From NCBI GenBank assembly GCA_046313915.1, contig JBKBXX010000009.1, positions 1 through 44,747 of the forward strand: DNA of 44,747 nucleotides, given 5' to 3'. This DNA comes from CAKKQX01 sp046313915 (GTDB taxonomy: Bacteria; Pseudomonadota; Gammaproteobacteria; Burkholderiales; SG8-41). The translations under genes and the position numbers were made by a program. Positions 8,299 through 15,734 of this stretch are shown here, piece by piece. Each line of letters opens with the position of its first letter. Position 1 is the stretch's first letter. The notes under the pieces were generated by a model. That model searched no databases and had not been told where the DNA came from. It saw only the letters and a list, made by a program, of their open reading frames with translations.

Positions 8299-9258
8299 AT
8301 GAGCTATTTCACGCAGCTCTTCAACCTGATGGTCGAGGTGATGCTGCCGCTCACGCTGCTGGTGGCGGTGGGCGGGCTGTGGCCGCGCTTTTTCCCGGAC
8401 ACGCCGCTCGACGGCGCGCGTTCGCTGCTCAACCGCATGGTGATGTATCTGTTCCTGCCTTCCATCCTGTTTTCGGTGGCATCGACGACGCCGATCTCGG
8501 GGGAGCTGCTTTCGGTGCCGCTGCTGGTGGGAATCGGTTCGCTCATTTCGGGCGTGGTGATCTACGGCATTCTCTATCTGACTCCGGTCGGCGGTGGTCT
8601 TGCCGACCGCACGCGCGCCATTCTGGTGGTGGGGGGCATGTTCGGCAACACTTTCAACATCGGCGTGCCGGTGCTGATATTCTTTTTCGGCAAGGACGCC
8701 ACGCGCTATGCGGTGTTCAATGACATGCTGATGACCATGCCGGTGGTGTGGAGCATCGGCGTGTGGATCTGCACCCGGCTCGGCACGCATGACAAGGCGG
8801 CGCGGCCCGCAGTGTGGCGGATCATGTTGTCGATGCCGCCGATCTGGGCGTTCATCCTCGGCACGGCATCGCAGCAGCTCGGCCTGAGTTATGCGCCGCT
8901 CACGGCAGCGACGTGGTTCATCGGCCAGGCCACCATTCCGGTCACGCTGTTCGTGCTCGGCATGACCATCCCGTGGCGCAATCTGACGCCGCGGCCCGAG
9001 ATCCTGTCGGCGGCAGCGGTCAAGCTGGTCGCGACACCACTCATCGTGTGGGGCGCGGCGAAAATATTCTATGTGCCGATGGGCGAGGCGCAGTACGCGG
9101 CGGTAGTCGAGGGCACGGTGCCGGCGATGATGACCACGCTGCTGCTCGCCGACCGCTTTCATCTCGATTCCCGGGCAGCGGCGCTGCTGATCGGCTGGAC
9201 CACGATCCTCTTCTGGCTGACGCTGCCGGCGATCATGGCGTTGGGTTTAATTCGGTGA
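8299..9258 (+). CDS. AEC (auxin efflux carrier) family transporter
   Basis: This is an inner-membrane carrier of about 319 residues with ten hydrophobic helices in two five-helix halves. The first half contains LLNRMVMYLFLPSILFSVAS and the motif GGMFGNTFNIGVPVLIFFFG; the second contains the pair TIPVTLFVLGMTIPW. AEC proteins in bacteria carry malate, malonate and similar acids (MdcF-like). I chose the ATG at 8299, although no good ribosome binding site precedes it and it directly abuts a run of seven C; a TTG at 8263 would add 12 residues with no family resemblance. The stop codon lies at the edge of a heptamer repeat. Its position between two glyoxylate-type enzymes suggests a C2-C4 carboxylate substrate. 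Confidence 0.88.
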   Translation: MSYFTQLFNLMVEVMLPLTLLVAVGGLWPRFFPDTPLDGARSLLNRMVMYLFLPSILFSVASTTPISGELLSVPLLVGIGSLISGVVIYGILYLTPVGGGLADRTRAILVVGGMFGNTFNIGVPVLIFFFGKDATRYAVFNDMLMTMPVVWSIGVWICTRLGTHDKAARPAVWRIMLSMPPIWAFILGTASQQLGLSYAPLTAATWFIGQATIPVTLFVLGMTIPWRNLTPRPEILSAAAVKLVATPLIVWGAAKIFYVPMGEAQYAAVVEGTVPAMMTTLLLADRFHLDSRAAALLIGWTTILFWLTLPAIMALGLIR

Positions 9259-9323
9259 ATCGTGAATGGTAAATGGTTGAGCTAATGGTTTTACTATTCA
9301 CCATTTACCAATCACCATTCACG
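9254..9323. repeat. Heptamer-array inverted repeat, copy 1
   Basis: The left arm is built of 7-base units GGTGAAT, CGTGAAT, GGTAAAT. The right arm is the reverse complement of the same kind of unit (from 9298 on). The two arms can form a hairpin. The TGA in the first unit is the stop codon of the AEC gene. Related arrays occur at 10226 and 22177. Confidence 0.8.
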
Positions 9324-9358
9324 TTTTGGACTTGATTGAAGGCAGAGAGGATTTCGTT

Positions 9359-10231
9359 ATGAGGCTGGGTTTTATAGGTCTGGGAGTGATGGGGCGCCCG
9401 ATGGCACTCAACCTGATGAAGCACGGTCATCAACTGGGGGTTTACGCGCGGCGGCCGCAGTCGCTCGAGCCGCTGCTTGCCGCCGGCGCCGCCGGCTACG
9501 CAACGCCGGCCGAGCTCGCCGCCGCGAGCGAGGTGGTGTTCACGATGGTGACCCATTCGAGCGACGTCAAGGAGGTCGTGCTGGGCGAAAACGGCATCAT
9601 CCACGGTGCGCGCGCCGGCAGCGTGCTGGTCGACATGGAGACGATTTCGCCGACAGTGGCGCGCAGCATCGCGCAGGCGCTGGCGGCAAAAGGCATGGAC
9701 ATGCTGGATGCGCCGGTCTCGGGCGGGCCGATGGGCGCCGAGCAGGCGACGTTATCGATCATGGCGGGAGGCAAGCCCGTGGTGTTCGAGCGCGTGCAGC
9801 CGCTGTTGCAGTGCCTCGGCAAGACCATCGTCCATGTCGGCGATCACGGCGCGGGGCAGATCACCAAGGCCTGCAATCAGCTGCTGTTGCTGGTGACGGC
9901 GCAGGGATCGGCCGAGGCCCTGGCGCTTGCGGCGCGTTGCGGCGTCGATCCGGCGAAAGTGCGCGAAGTCATGCTCGGCGGCATTGCCGCGAGCCGCGTG
10001 CTGGAACTGTTCGGCAAGCGCATGGTGGAGCGCGACTTCACGGCCGGCATCGAGAGCCGGCTGTACCACAAGGATCTGCACATCGTGCTCGATCTCGCCC
10101 ATGAACTGGGAATGGCGGCGCCGGCGGCGGCGCTCGCCATGCAAAGCGTCAACGCCCTGGTCGGCCGGGGCGAAGGCGGAAACGACCTTTCCGCGCTGAT
10201 CAAGGTGGTGGAAGGGATGAGTAAACCGTAA
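9359..10231 (+). CDS. NAD(P)-dependent beta-hydroxyacid dehydrogenase (GarR / 3-hydroxyisobutyrate dehydrogenase family)
   Basis: This is a 290-residue enzyme of the beta-hydroxyacid dehydrogenase family, related to tartronate semialdehyde reductase (GarR/GlxR) and 3-hydroxyisobutyrate dehydrogenase. The Rossmann motif is GFIGLGVMGRPMALNLMKHG at the N-terminus. The substrate-binding segment is DAPVSGGPMGAEQATLSIMA, and the catalytic lysine is in GAGQITKACNQL. The ATG at 9359 follows AGAGAGG at 9344-9350; an upstream TTG at 9326 lies next to the repeat and is not preferred. In glyoxylate metabolism this family reduces tartronate semialdehyde to glycerate, and the neighbours fit that role. Its stop codon is formed at the junction with a second heptamer array. 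Confidence 0.88.
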   Translation: MRLGFIGLGVMGRPMALNLMKHGHQLGVYARRPQSLEPLLAAGAAGYATPAELAAASEVVFTMVTHSSDVKEVVLGENGIIHGARAGSVLVDMETISPTVARSIAQALAAKGMDMLDAPVSGGPMGAEQATLSIMAGGKPVVFERVQPLLQCLGKTIVHVGDHGAGQITKACNQLLLLVTAQGSAEALALAARCGVDPAKVREVMLGGIAASRVLELFGKRMVERDFTAGIESRLYHKDLHIVLDLAHELGMAAPAAALAMQSVNALVGRGEGGNDLSALIKVVEGMSKP

Positions 10232-10291
10232 GCCGTGAGCGGTAAGCGGGAAAAGCCGGTGGTTACGGCGCTGCGCCGTTCGCGGCTCACG
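10226..10291. repeat. Heptamer-array inverted repeat, copy 2
   Basis: Units CGTAAGC, CGTGAGC and GGTAAGC lie in the left arm, and a GCTCACG-type complement lies in the right arm near 10284-10291. It is a GC-richer relative of the arrays at 9254 and 22177. The TAA in the first unit is the stop codon of the preceding dehydrogenase. Confidence 0.65.
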
Positions 10292-10307
10292 AAAAAAAGG
10301 AACCAAC

Positions 10308-11294
10308 ATGAGCTTTACCGCAGTTGAGCAAGCCATGCCCCGCCTGCACCGTTCCGAGTTGGCGGTGCCGGGTGCGACGCCGGCGCTGTTCGGGAAAGCC
10401 GCGCGCTCGGCCGCTGACGTGGTGTTCCTCGATCTCGAGGACGCCGTGGCACCCGACGACAAGGAGCAGGCGCGCCGCAACGTGATCGCGGCGTTGAACG
10501 ACATCGACTGGGGGAGGAAGACCGTCTCGGTGCGCATCAACGGTCTCGATACGCACTACATGTACCGCGACGTCGTCGATATCGTCGAAAATTGCCCGCG
10601 GCTCGACCTGCTGCTGGTGCCCAAGGTCGGCGTGGCGGCCGATGTCTATGCCGTGGACATGCTGGTGACGCAGATCGAGCAGGCGAAGGGCAGGACGAAG
10701 CGCATCGGGCTGGAACTGCAGATCGAGACCGCGCTCGGCCTGTGCAATGTCGAAACCATCGCCCAGGCGAGCCGGCGCACGGAAGCGATCTGTTTCGGCG
10801 TCGGCGATTTCGCGGCTTCGACGCGCGCACGCACCACGGTGATCGGCGGCGTGAGTCCCGATTATGGCGTGCTTGCCGATCGCGATGCCGCGGGCGAACG
10901 CCGCTATTTCCTGGCGGACCAGTGGCACTATGCGCTCTCGCGCATCGTGACCGCGTGCCGCGCTTATGGCCTGCGGCCGATCGATGGTCCCTACAGCGAT
11001 TTCAAGGATCCCGAAGGTTTCCTCGCTGCGGCGCGCCGCGCCGCGGTTCTCGGCTTCGAAGGCAAGATGGTCATCCACCCTGCGCAGATCGAGCCGGCAA
11101 ACCAGGTGTTCAGTCCTTCGCCCGAAGAGATCGAAAAGGCACGCCGCATCATGGCGGCGATGGCCGAGGCCGCCCGCCAGGGCCGCGCCGCGGTGCAACT
11201 CGACGGACGGCTGGTCGATATCGCCAATATCCGCATGGCACAGAACCTGTTGCAGAAAGCCGAGGCGATTGCGGGAGCGGCCGGGCGGACATAG
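10308..11294 (+). CDS. HpcH/HpaI family CoA ester lyase, malyl-CoA lyase-like
   Basis: This is a 328-residue CoA-ester lyase of the citrate lyase beta / HpcH family, most like L-malyl-CoA/beta-methylmalyl-CoA lyases that split malyl-CoA to acetyl-CoA and glyoxylate. Landmarks are RLHRSELAVPG near the N-terminus, then ADVVFLDLEDAVAPDDKEQA with the metal and CoA-binding acidic residues, the segment SVRINGLDTHYMYRDVV, a conserved LELQIETALGLCNVE containing the metal-binding Glu, and GKMVIHPAQIEPANQVF at the C-terminal side. AAAGGA precedes the ATG at 10308. It closes the plus-strand run whose other enzymes handle glyoxylate or hydroxyacids, so glyoxylate is the likely shared intermediate. Citramalyl-CoA lyase activity is an alternative. 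Confidence 0.88.
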   Translation: MSFTAVEQAMPRLHRSELAVPGATPALFGKAARSAADVVFLDLEDAVAPDDKEQARRNVIAALNDIDWGRKTVSVRINGLDTHYMYRDVVDIVENCPRLDLLLVPKVGVAADVYAVDMLVTQIEQAKGRTKRIGLELQIETALGLCNVETIAQASRRTEAICFGVGDFAASTRARTTVIGGVSPDYGVLADRDAAGERRYFLADQWHYALSRIVTACRAYGLRPIDGPYSDFKDPEGFLAAARRAAVLGFEGKMVIHPAQIEPANQVFSPSPEEIEKARRIMAAMAEAARQGRAAVQLDGRLVDIANIRMAQNLLQKAEAIAGAAGRT

Positions 11295-11327
11295 CGCGGT
11301 CTCGATGCGGTGGCACGCACCTGCCTG

Positions 11328-11990
11328 TCAGCTGGGGGCGTGGTCGAGATGGTGGAGGACGACGACTTCGATGATGCTCGCGGCGAGCATGAAATGCGGT
11401 CCGAACAGCCAGAAGGCAAGCGGCACGGCGAGATAGTAGGCGCGCATTCCCAGCCAGTGATAGTGACCGGCGCGGTTGAGCTGCGCGCCGACGAACTGCG
11501 GGGAGTTGCGCCGGGAATCCTGTGCCGAGACGTTGATCATGAAACCGACGTGGACGAAAAGCCGGATTGCCTGGGCGAAGCACATGAAGGCGATGAGAAA
11601 ATCCAGCAGCAGCAGCAGGACTTTCGCGAGCCACAGCTCGCGCTGCACCGCGCCGATGACATTCAACGCGTGCCAGCCGTGTTCGAGCTTGTCGCCCTGG
11701 CTGATGAGGGTGAGCGTGCCGATCATCAGGACCACTGCGGTCGAGCCGAGAAAAGTGGGGCCCATGATGGCGTTGCGCAGCGTCTGCACGGCGAGGACTT
11801 CGTGGCCTTCCCTGCCCATGACGCTTTCCACCCACGCCAGACGCGCAGTCGCGTTCACCGCCTGGATGGTATAGGCGGGGTCGGTTTTCAGTCTGTGCCG
11901 CAGGAACAGATGATAGGCGACAAGGATGGCTGCGCTGAGCGCGAAGCCGATCAGATCGTTGCCGAGGAGCTGGATCAGGGTTTGCTGCAT
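11328..11990 (-). CDS. DUF599 family membrane protein
   Basis: This is a 220-residue inner-membrane protein with about four hydrophobic helices (near residues 11-28, 72-92, 112-135 and 185-205). The sequence WVESVMGREGHEVLAVQTLR followed by NAIMGPTFLGSTAV is typical of DUF599 proteins, whose function is unknown. It converges with the lyase gene at 10308. The ABC exporter gene lies 96 bases upstream in the same direction, so the two may share a transcript. The ribosome binding site is weak, an A-rich stretch before the ATG at 11990. Confidence 0.82.
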   Translation of the reverse strand: MQQTLIQLLGNDLIGFALSAAILVAYHLFLRHRLKTDPAYTIQAVNATARLAWVESVMGREGHEVLAVQTLRNAIMGPTFLGSTAVVLMIGTLTLISQGDKLEHGWHALNVIGAVQRELWLAKVLLLLLDFLIAFMCFAQAIRLFVHVGFMINVSAQDSRRNSPQFVGAQLNRAGHYHWLGMRAYYLAVPLAFWLFGPHFMLAASIIEVVVLHHLDHAPS

Positions 11991-12086
11991 CTTTTTTTTC
12001 AGATTCCGGGGGCGCCCGGCACTGCGCCATTATCTCAGGAGCCGGGGCGGCGATGCAAAGGGCGGCGTCGCAATCGCGCGCCGGTA

Positions 12087-13826
12087 TCAGGCCGCGGGCA
12101 CGGCAAAAGGCGCGAGCCGGCTCGCGCCGTTGCCATCGGTGCGCAGCGCGACATGCCGGTCGTGCAGTGCAGCGAGCGTGGGGCGGTGGCCGATGCTGAT
12201 GATCGCCGTTTGCGGCAGCTTCGAGCCGAGCAGCCGGTAGAGCCGCGCTTCGCTCGCTTCGTCGAGCGCCGCAGTGGCTTCATCCATGAACAGCCACTGC
12301 GGCCGGTGCAGGAAGGCGCGCGCGAAAGCGATGCGCTGCTGTTCGCCGCCCGAGAGCTGCTGCGCCCAGTGCTGCTCTTCGTCGAGCCGTGAGGCGAGGT
12401 GTGGCAGACCGCAGTCGGCGAGGGCCTCGCGGTATGCGGCGTCGTCGAAAGTATCGGGCGCCGCCGGATAGGAAAGCTGCTCGCGCAGGTTGCCTATCGT
12501 CAGATAGGGTTTTTGCGGCAGGAACAGCATGGGCGCGCGGTCCGGCCGGCAGATCGTGCCTTCGCCGAAAGGCCAGATTCCGGCAAAGGCCCTGAACAGC
12601 GTGCTTTTGCCCGATCCCGACGGGCCGCTGATCAGCACTTTTTCGCCGCGCCCGATGGCAACGTCGGCTTCCAGCAGCGGGCGGGCGTCGGGCAGTTTCA
12701 GCTTCAAGCCGGTGGCGCTGAAAACGGGGGCGTCGGTGGGGGCCACCCTGATGCCGGCTGCTTCCTGCGCGAGCCGCCGCGTGCGCTCGGCCGTCATGTG
12801 AAAGCTGGTCAGGCGATCGACGGTGGCTTTCCATTCGGCGATCTGGGTGTAGGCGGAAACGAACCATGACAGCGCGTCCTGCACCTGGCCGAACGCCGAT
12901 GCGATCTGCATCAGCCCTCCCAGCTGCAGTCCTCCCGCGAAGTAGCGCGGCGCGGCGACGATGAAAGGGAAAATGACCGCAGCCTGGCTGTAGCCGGAGC
13001 GGAACCAGGTGAGCTTTTTCTGGCGCTTCATGATTTCCCACCAGTTGTTGAAAACGTCGAGGAAACGCCGGCGCAGGCCGCGCATTTCGTCGGCCTCGCC
13101 GCCGTAGATCGCGACGCTTTCGGCGTTTTCCCGGAAACGCACCAGCGAGAACCTGAAATTCGCCTCGAATTTCTGCTGGTTGAAATTGAGGCCGATCAGC
13201 GGTTTGCCGATCAGATGGGTGACCCAGGTGCCGGCGACGGCGTAGGCGAGCGCCGCCCACACCATATAGCCCTCGATCGTGATTCGCGAACCCGAGACGG
13301 TGAATTCGAGCGTGCCCGAAAGCGCCCATAGTATGGTGACGAACGAGGCCAGCGTAACCACCGCCGACAGCAATCCCAGAGTGAGATTGAGCGTCCGGTC
13401 GACGAACAGCGCGAGATCTTCCGAAATGCGCTGGTCGGGGTTGTCGGTGCCGCGGTCGGTGAGCTGCATGTGGTAATAGGTGCGGTTGCCTGTCCATTCC
13501 TTCAGATATTTTTCGGTCAGCCAGCGTCGCCAGCGGATCTGCAGCATCTGGTTGAGATAGAGCTGGTAGACGGCGGCGACGATGAATGCGCCGGCGAGCA
13601 GCGAAAAATGCAGCAGCAGCCGGTAGAACGCGGTCATGTCCTTGTCCTGCAGCGCATTGTAGAACTCGTTCTGCCATCGGTTGATCAGCACGCTGATGTA
13701 GACCATCGCGAGATTGAGGCCGACGGTGACTGCCAGCAGCCCGCGCGCCGGCCAGCGCTCTTCGGAAAACCAGTAGGGGCGGGCGAGGGTCCACAGATCC
13801 TCGAGGAAAGTGCGAATGGCTGGCAT
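12087..13826 (-). CDS. SbmA/YddA-type ABC transporter, fused permease and ATPase
   Basis: This is a 579-residue half-transporter with an N-terminal membrane domain of the SbmA/BacA and ABCD (peroxisomal) type and a C-terminal ATPase. The membrane domain (residues about 1-330) carries the family segment YLKEWTGNRTYYHMQL and the DNPDQRISEDL motif. The ATPase shows Walker A GPSGSGKST, the signature LSGGEQQRIAFARA, and Walker B WLFMDEATAALDE. It probably works as a homodimer in the inner membrane. Homologues are annotated as YddA-like or vitamin B12/peptide transporters, but the substrate is not known here. GGAG lies before the ATG at 13826. The gene is divergent from the CBS gene. Confidence 0.9.
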   Translation of the reverse strand: MPAIRTFLEDLWTLARPYWFSEERWPARGLLAVTVGLNLAMVYISVLINRWQNEFYNALQDKDMTAFYRLLLHFSLLAGAFIVAAVYQLYLNQMLQIRWRRWLTEKYLKEWTGNRTYYHMQLTDRGTDNPDQRISEDLALFVDRTLNLTLGLLSAVVTLASFVTILWALSGTLEFTVSGSRITIEGYMVWAALAYAVAGTWVTHLIGKPLIGLNFNQQKFEANFRFSLVRFRENAESVAIYGGEADEMRGLRRRFLDVFNNWWEIMKRQKKLTWFRSGYSQAAVIFPFIVAAPRYFAGGLQLGGLMQIASAFGQVQDALSWFVSAYTQIAEWKATVDRLTSFHMTAERTRRLAQEAAGIRVAPTDAPVFSATGLKLKLPDARPLLEADVAIGRGEKVLISGPSGSGKSTLFRAFAGIWPFGEGTICRPDRAPMLFLPQKPYLTIGNLREQLSYPAAPDTFDDAAYREALADCGLPHLASRLDEEQHWAQQLSGGEQQRIAFARAFLHRPQWLFMDEATAALDEASEARLYRLLGSKLPQTAIISIGHRPTLAALHDRHVALRTDGNGASRLAPFAVPAA

Positions 13827-14042
13827 CGGAACTCCGGGAAAAAGGCTTGCGGGTCGCGGCTGAGGCCCGAATCATACCGTGAAAGCCCGAGGCATGATTC
13901 AACACCTTGTTTTTAAACGGCAACTACAGTGAGCAGCAGATGCCCCCCGAGCGCTTTATCGCGGCAGCGAATTTGGCTACACTGGACAGACAGGCCCGCA
14001 ATTCCGCAAAAAACCAAACCGGCTTGAACAAAGGAGGACAAG

Positions 14043-14471
14043 ATGAAAACCGTGAGACAGTTGCTGCAGTCGAAAGGCAGTACGGTTCATGCGATCACAC
14101 CCGAAGCCAGCGTCTTCGACGCGCTCAAGCTGATGGCCGACAAGAATATCGGTGCGCTGCTGGTGCTGGAAAACGGCAGGATCGCCGGCATCATGACCGA
14201 ACGCGATTATGCGAGAAAAGTGATTCTGCTCGGCAAATCCTCGCGCGACATCCCGGTGCGCGAAATCATGTCGGACAAGGTCATGATGGTGCAGCCCGGT
14301 CAGACCCTCGAAGAGTGCATGGCACTGATGACCGACAAGCGCGTGCGCCATCTGCCGGTAGTGGAGGGCGGCAAGCTCGTCGGCCTGGTGTCGATCGGCG
14401 ACCTGGTCAAGGAAGTGATTGCCGAGCAGGAACAGACCATCAAGGAGCTCGAGTCTTATATTTATAGCTGA
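14043..14471 (+). CDS. CBS-domain pair protein
   Basis: This is a stand-alone pair of CBS domains, 142 residues with no attached enzyme. The first runs from about residue 10 to 65 (with MADKNIGALLVLENGRIAGI and MTERDYARKVIL), the second from about 75 to 130 (with DKRVRHLPVVEGGKLVGLVS and IGDLVKEVI). Such pairs usually bind adenine nucleotides and act as energy or redox sensors on a partner protein. An AAAGGAGG ribosome binding site precedes the ATG. The final helix (EQEQTIKELESYI) may mediate dimerisation. No partner can be assigned; it is divergent from the ABC exporter and converges on the phasin. Confidence 0.92.
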   Translation: MKTVRQLLQSKGSTVHAITPEASVFDALKLMADKNIGALLVLENGRIAGIMTERDYARKVILLGKSSRDIPVREIMSDKVMMVQPGQTLEECMALMTDKRVRHLPVVEGGKLVGLVSIGDLVKEVIAEQEQTIKELESYIYS

Positions 14472-14490
14472 CGACGGCCGGCAGGCAGGC

Positions 14491-14517
14491 GAAAAAAAGC
14501 CCCGGCTTGCCGGGGCT
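14491..14517 (-). terminator. Intrinsic terminator of the phasin gene
   Basis: A perfect 9-bp stem (14498-14506 with 14509-14517, loop TT) is followed, reading on the minus strand, by a run of seven T. It lies 28 bases after the phasin stop codon. The stem could also stop transcripts from the convergent CBS gene, though the T run serves the minus strand. Confidence 0.85.
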
Positions 14518-14545
14518 CTCCGTCACACGGCCGCTCAGCCGGCGT

Positions 14546-15091
14546 TCAGGCTGCTTTCTTGGCCTTTTTGGCGCCGCTCGTCGCCTGCTTGGCTACCGCG
14601 TCGAAGTTCGACTGGTTTGCTTCGGCAAACTGTTTGGCGACTTTCGACAGATTGTCGTAAGAGGCGTTGACCGCCGCGATGGCGGACTTGATGGCGGCGA
14701 CACCGATTTCGGAACCCGCCGGCGCGTTCTGCACCAGTTTGTCGAGCACGGTGACGACTTGCTTGTTGAAGTTCGAGATCTGCTCTTCGACCAGCTTGCC
14801 GAATTCGGCCTGGGTCGAAGCGGCGACGTCATAGACGCTTTTCGCGTAGGCGGTCGCCTTTTCGATCGCCGGCTGGGCCAGATTGTCCTTGAGCGCTGCC
14901 AGTTGCTGGAAGTCGCTGACCGAAGCGAGCGCCTTGGCGCTTTCGACGCTGTCGGCAAACGCGCTTTTGGCGGCCTGGAGCTGAAGGTCGATCATGCGTT
15001 CAGCACCTTCCAGCGCCACGCCGGCGAAGCGCATCGCGACTTCGAGATTGGCCTTGTTCAATGCGATCAGTTGTTCAGGTGCTTGATACAT
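14546..15091 (-). CDS. phaP: Phasin family protein
   Basis: This is a granule-associated protein of 181 residues that coats polyhydroxyalkanoate inclusions. It starts with MYQAPEQLIALNKANLEVAM, the usual betaproteobacterial phasin opening, continues as amphipathic helix with AERMIDLQLQAAKSAFADSV, and ends in an alanine and lysine-rich tail (SGAKKAKKAA). The ATG at 15091 follows AAGGAG; an upstream in-frame start at 15148 lies inside the leader hairpin and is rejected. A strong sigma-70 promoter and a leader hairpin precede it, and a good terminator follows, which fits a highly expressed monocistronic gene. No PHA synthase is in the window. Confidence 0.92.
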   Translation of the reverse strand: MYQAPEQLIALNKANLEVAMRFAGVALEGAERMIDLQLQAAKSAFADSVESAKALASVSDFQQLAALKDNLAQPAIEKATAYAKSVYDVAASTQAEFGKLVEEQISNFNKQVVTVLDKLVQNAPAGSEIGVAAIKSAIAAVNASYDNLSKVAKQFAEANQSNFDAVAKQATSGAKKAKKAA

Positions 15092-15128
15092 GTGGATCTC
15101 CTTTTGAAGCGGTAAGTTGACTTCCGGG

Positions 15129-15148
15129 GTGCAGCCCTTTTGCTGCAC
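15129..15148 (-). promoter_or_regulatory. Hairpin in the phasin 5' leader
   Basis: GTGCAGC and GCTGCAC form a perfect 7-bp stem with a 6-base loop that reads AAAAGG on the transcript. It begins about 6 bases after the expected transcription start and lies about 40 bases before the start codon. It may protect the 5' end of this abundant mRNA. Confidence 0.5.
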
Positions 15149-15160
15149 TGCACAATAAAC

Positions 15161-15188
15161 ATTATAGGGCCGGATTCCTCCAAGTCAA
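15161..15188 (-). promoter_or_regulatory. Sigma-70 promoter of the phasin gene
   Basis: On the minus strand the -35 is TTGACT (15183-15188) and the -10 is a perfect TATAAT (15161-15166), with a 16-base spacer. This is the best core promoter in the window and gives a leader of about 65 bases. Confidence 0.85.
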
Positions 15189-15285
15189 GAGGAATAGCGG
15201 TAAAAAATATTGCGACGCAGTAAAAACGGGGGAACGCTGGCGGCGGTAATTCGGACGCTGGAACCGAGAGTCTTAAAAATTCGTT

Positions 15286-15291
15286 TATAAT
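15286..15291 (+). promoter_or_regulatory. Possible -10 element of the HIT gene
   Basis: A perfect TATAAT lies 26 bases before the TTG start of the HIT gene. The -35 region at the expected distance is poor, so this is only a candidate promoter. Confidence 0.4.
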
Positions 15292-15317
15292 CAATATGAT
15301 ATGAAAACGGAGGTAGC

Positions 15318-15656
15318 TTGAGCACCATTTTCGGCAAAATCATCAGGCGCGAAATCCCCGCCGCCATCGTTTACGAAGACGAATGGTGCCTCGCGTTCCG
15401 GGACATCAATCCCCAGGCGCCGGTTCATGTGCTGATCGTTCCCAAGCGCGAGATCGCGAGGCTCGCCGACGCCAAGCCGGAGGACCAGGCGCTGCTCGGC
15501 CACCTGATGCTCGCCGCCGGCAAGGTTGCGCGCGAGCTGGGAGTGGGCGACGCTTTCCGGCTGGTGGTGAACAACGGCGCGGCGGTGGGCCAAAGCGTGT
15601 TTCACCTGCATCTGCATCTGCTCGCCGGCCGGCCGTTTCACTGGCCGCCGGGCTAA
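15318..15656 (+). CDS. HIT family protein (histidine triad nucleotide-binding)
   Basis: This is a purine nucleotide phosphoramidase-like protein of the HINT branch, 112 residues, the normal length. The triad is in QSVFHLHLHLLAGRPF, with H-x-H-x-H and the catalytic middle histidine. The N-terminal FGKIIRREIPAAIVYEDE is typical of HinT. The start is TTG at 15318, six bases after GGAGG; it gives the standard family N-terminus, and no ATG is available in frame there. A six-codon open frame at 15301 overlaps the TTG, which is probably chance. It is divergent from the phasin and converges on the Bug gene. Confidence 0.92.
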   Translation: MSTIFGKIIRREIPAAIVYEDEWCLAFRDINPQAPVHVLIVPKREIARLADAKPEDQALLGHLMLAAGKVARELGVGDAFRLVVNNGAAVGQSVFHLHLHLLAGRPFHWPPG

Positions 15657-15734
15657 TGCTGGCGATTCAGTGACTGCGCGGCGACGCGCACGGTTTCATC
15701 GGCAACGCGGCCGCTGGATCATCGATCTCGCGGC

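Noticed and set aside
13869..13900. GAATCAT/ATGATTC inverted repeat between the ABC exporter and CBS genes
   Set aside because: The 7-bp arms are separated by 18 bases, there is no T run, and no regulator is nearby, so chance cannot be excluded.
15301..15321. Six-codon open frame overlapping the TTG start of the HIT gene as a regulatory leader peptide
   Set aside because: It has no ribosome binding site of its own, lies almost at the presumed transcript start and has no meaningful codon content.
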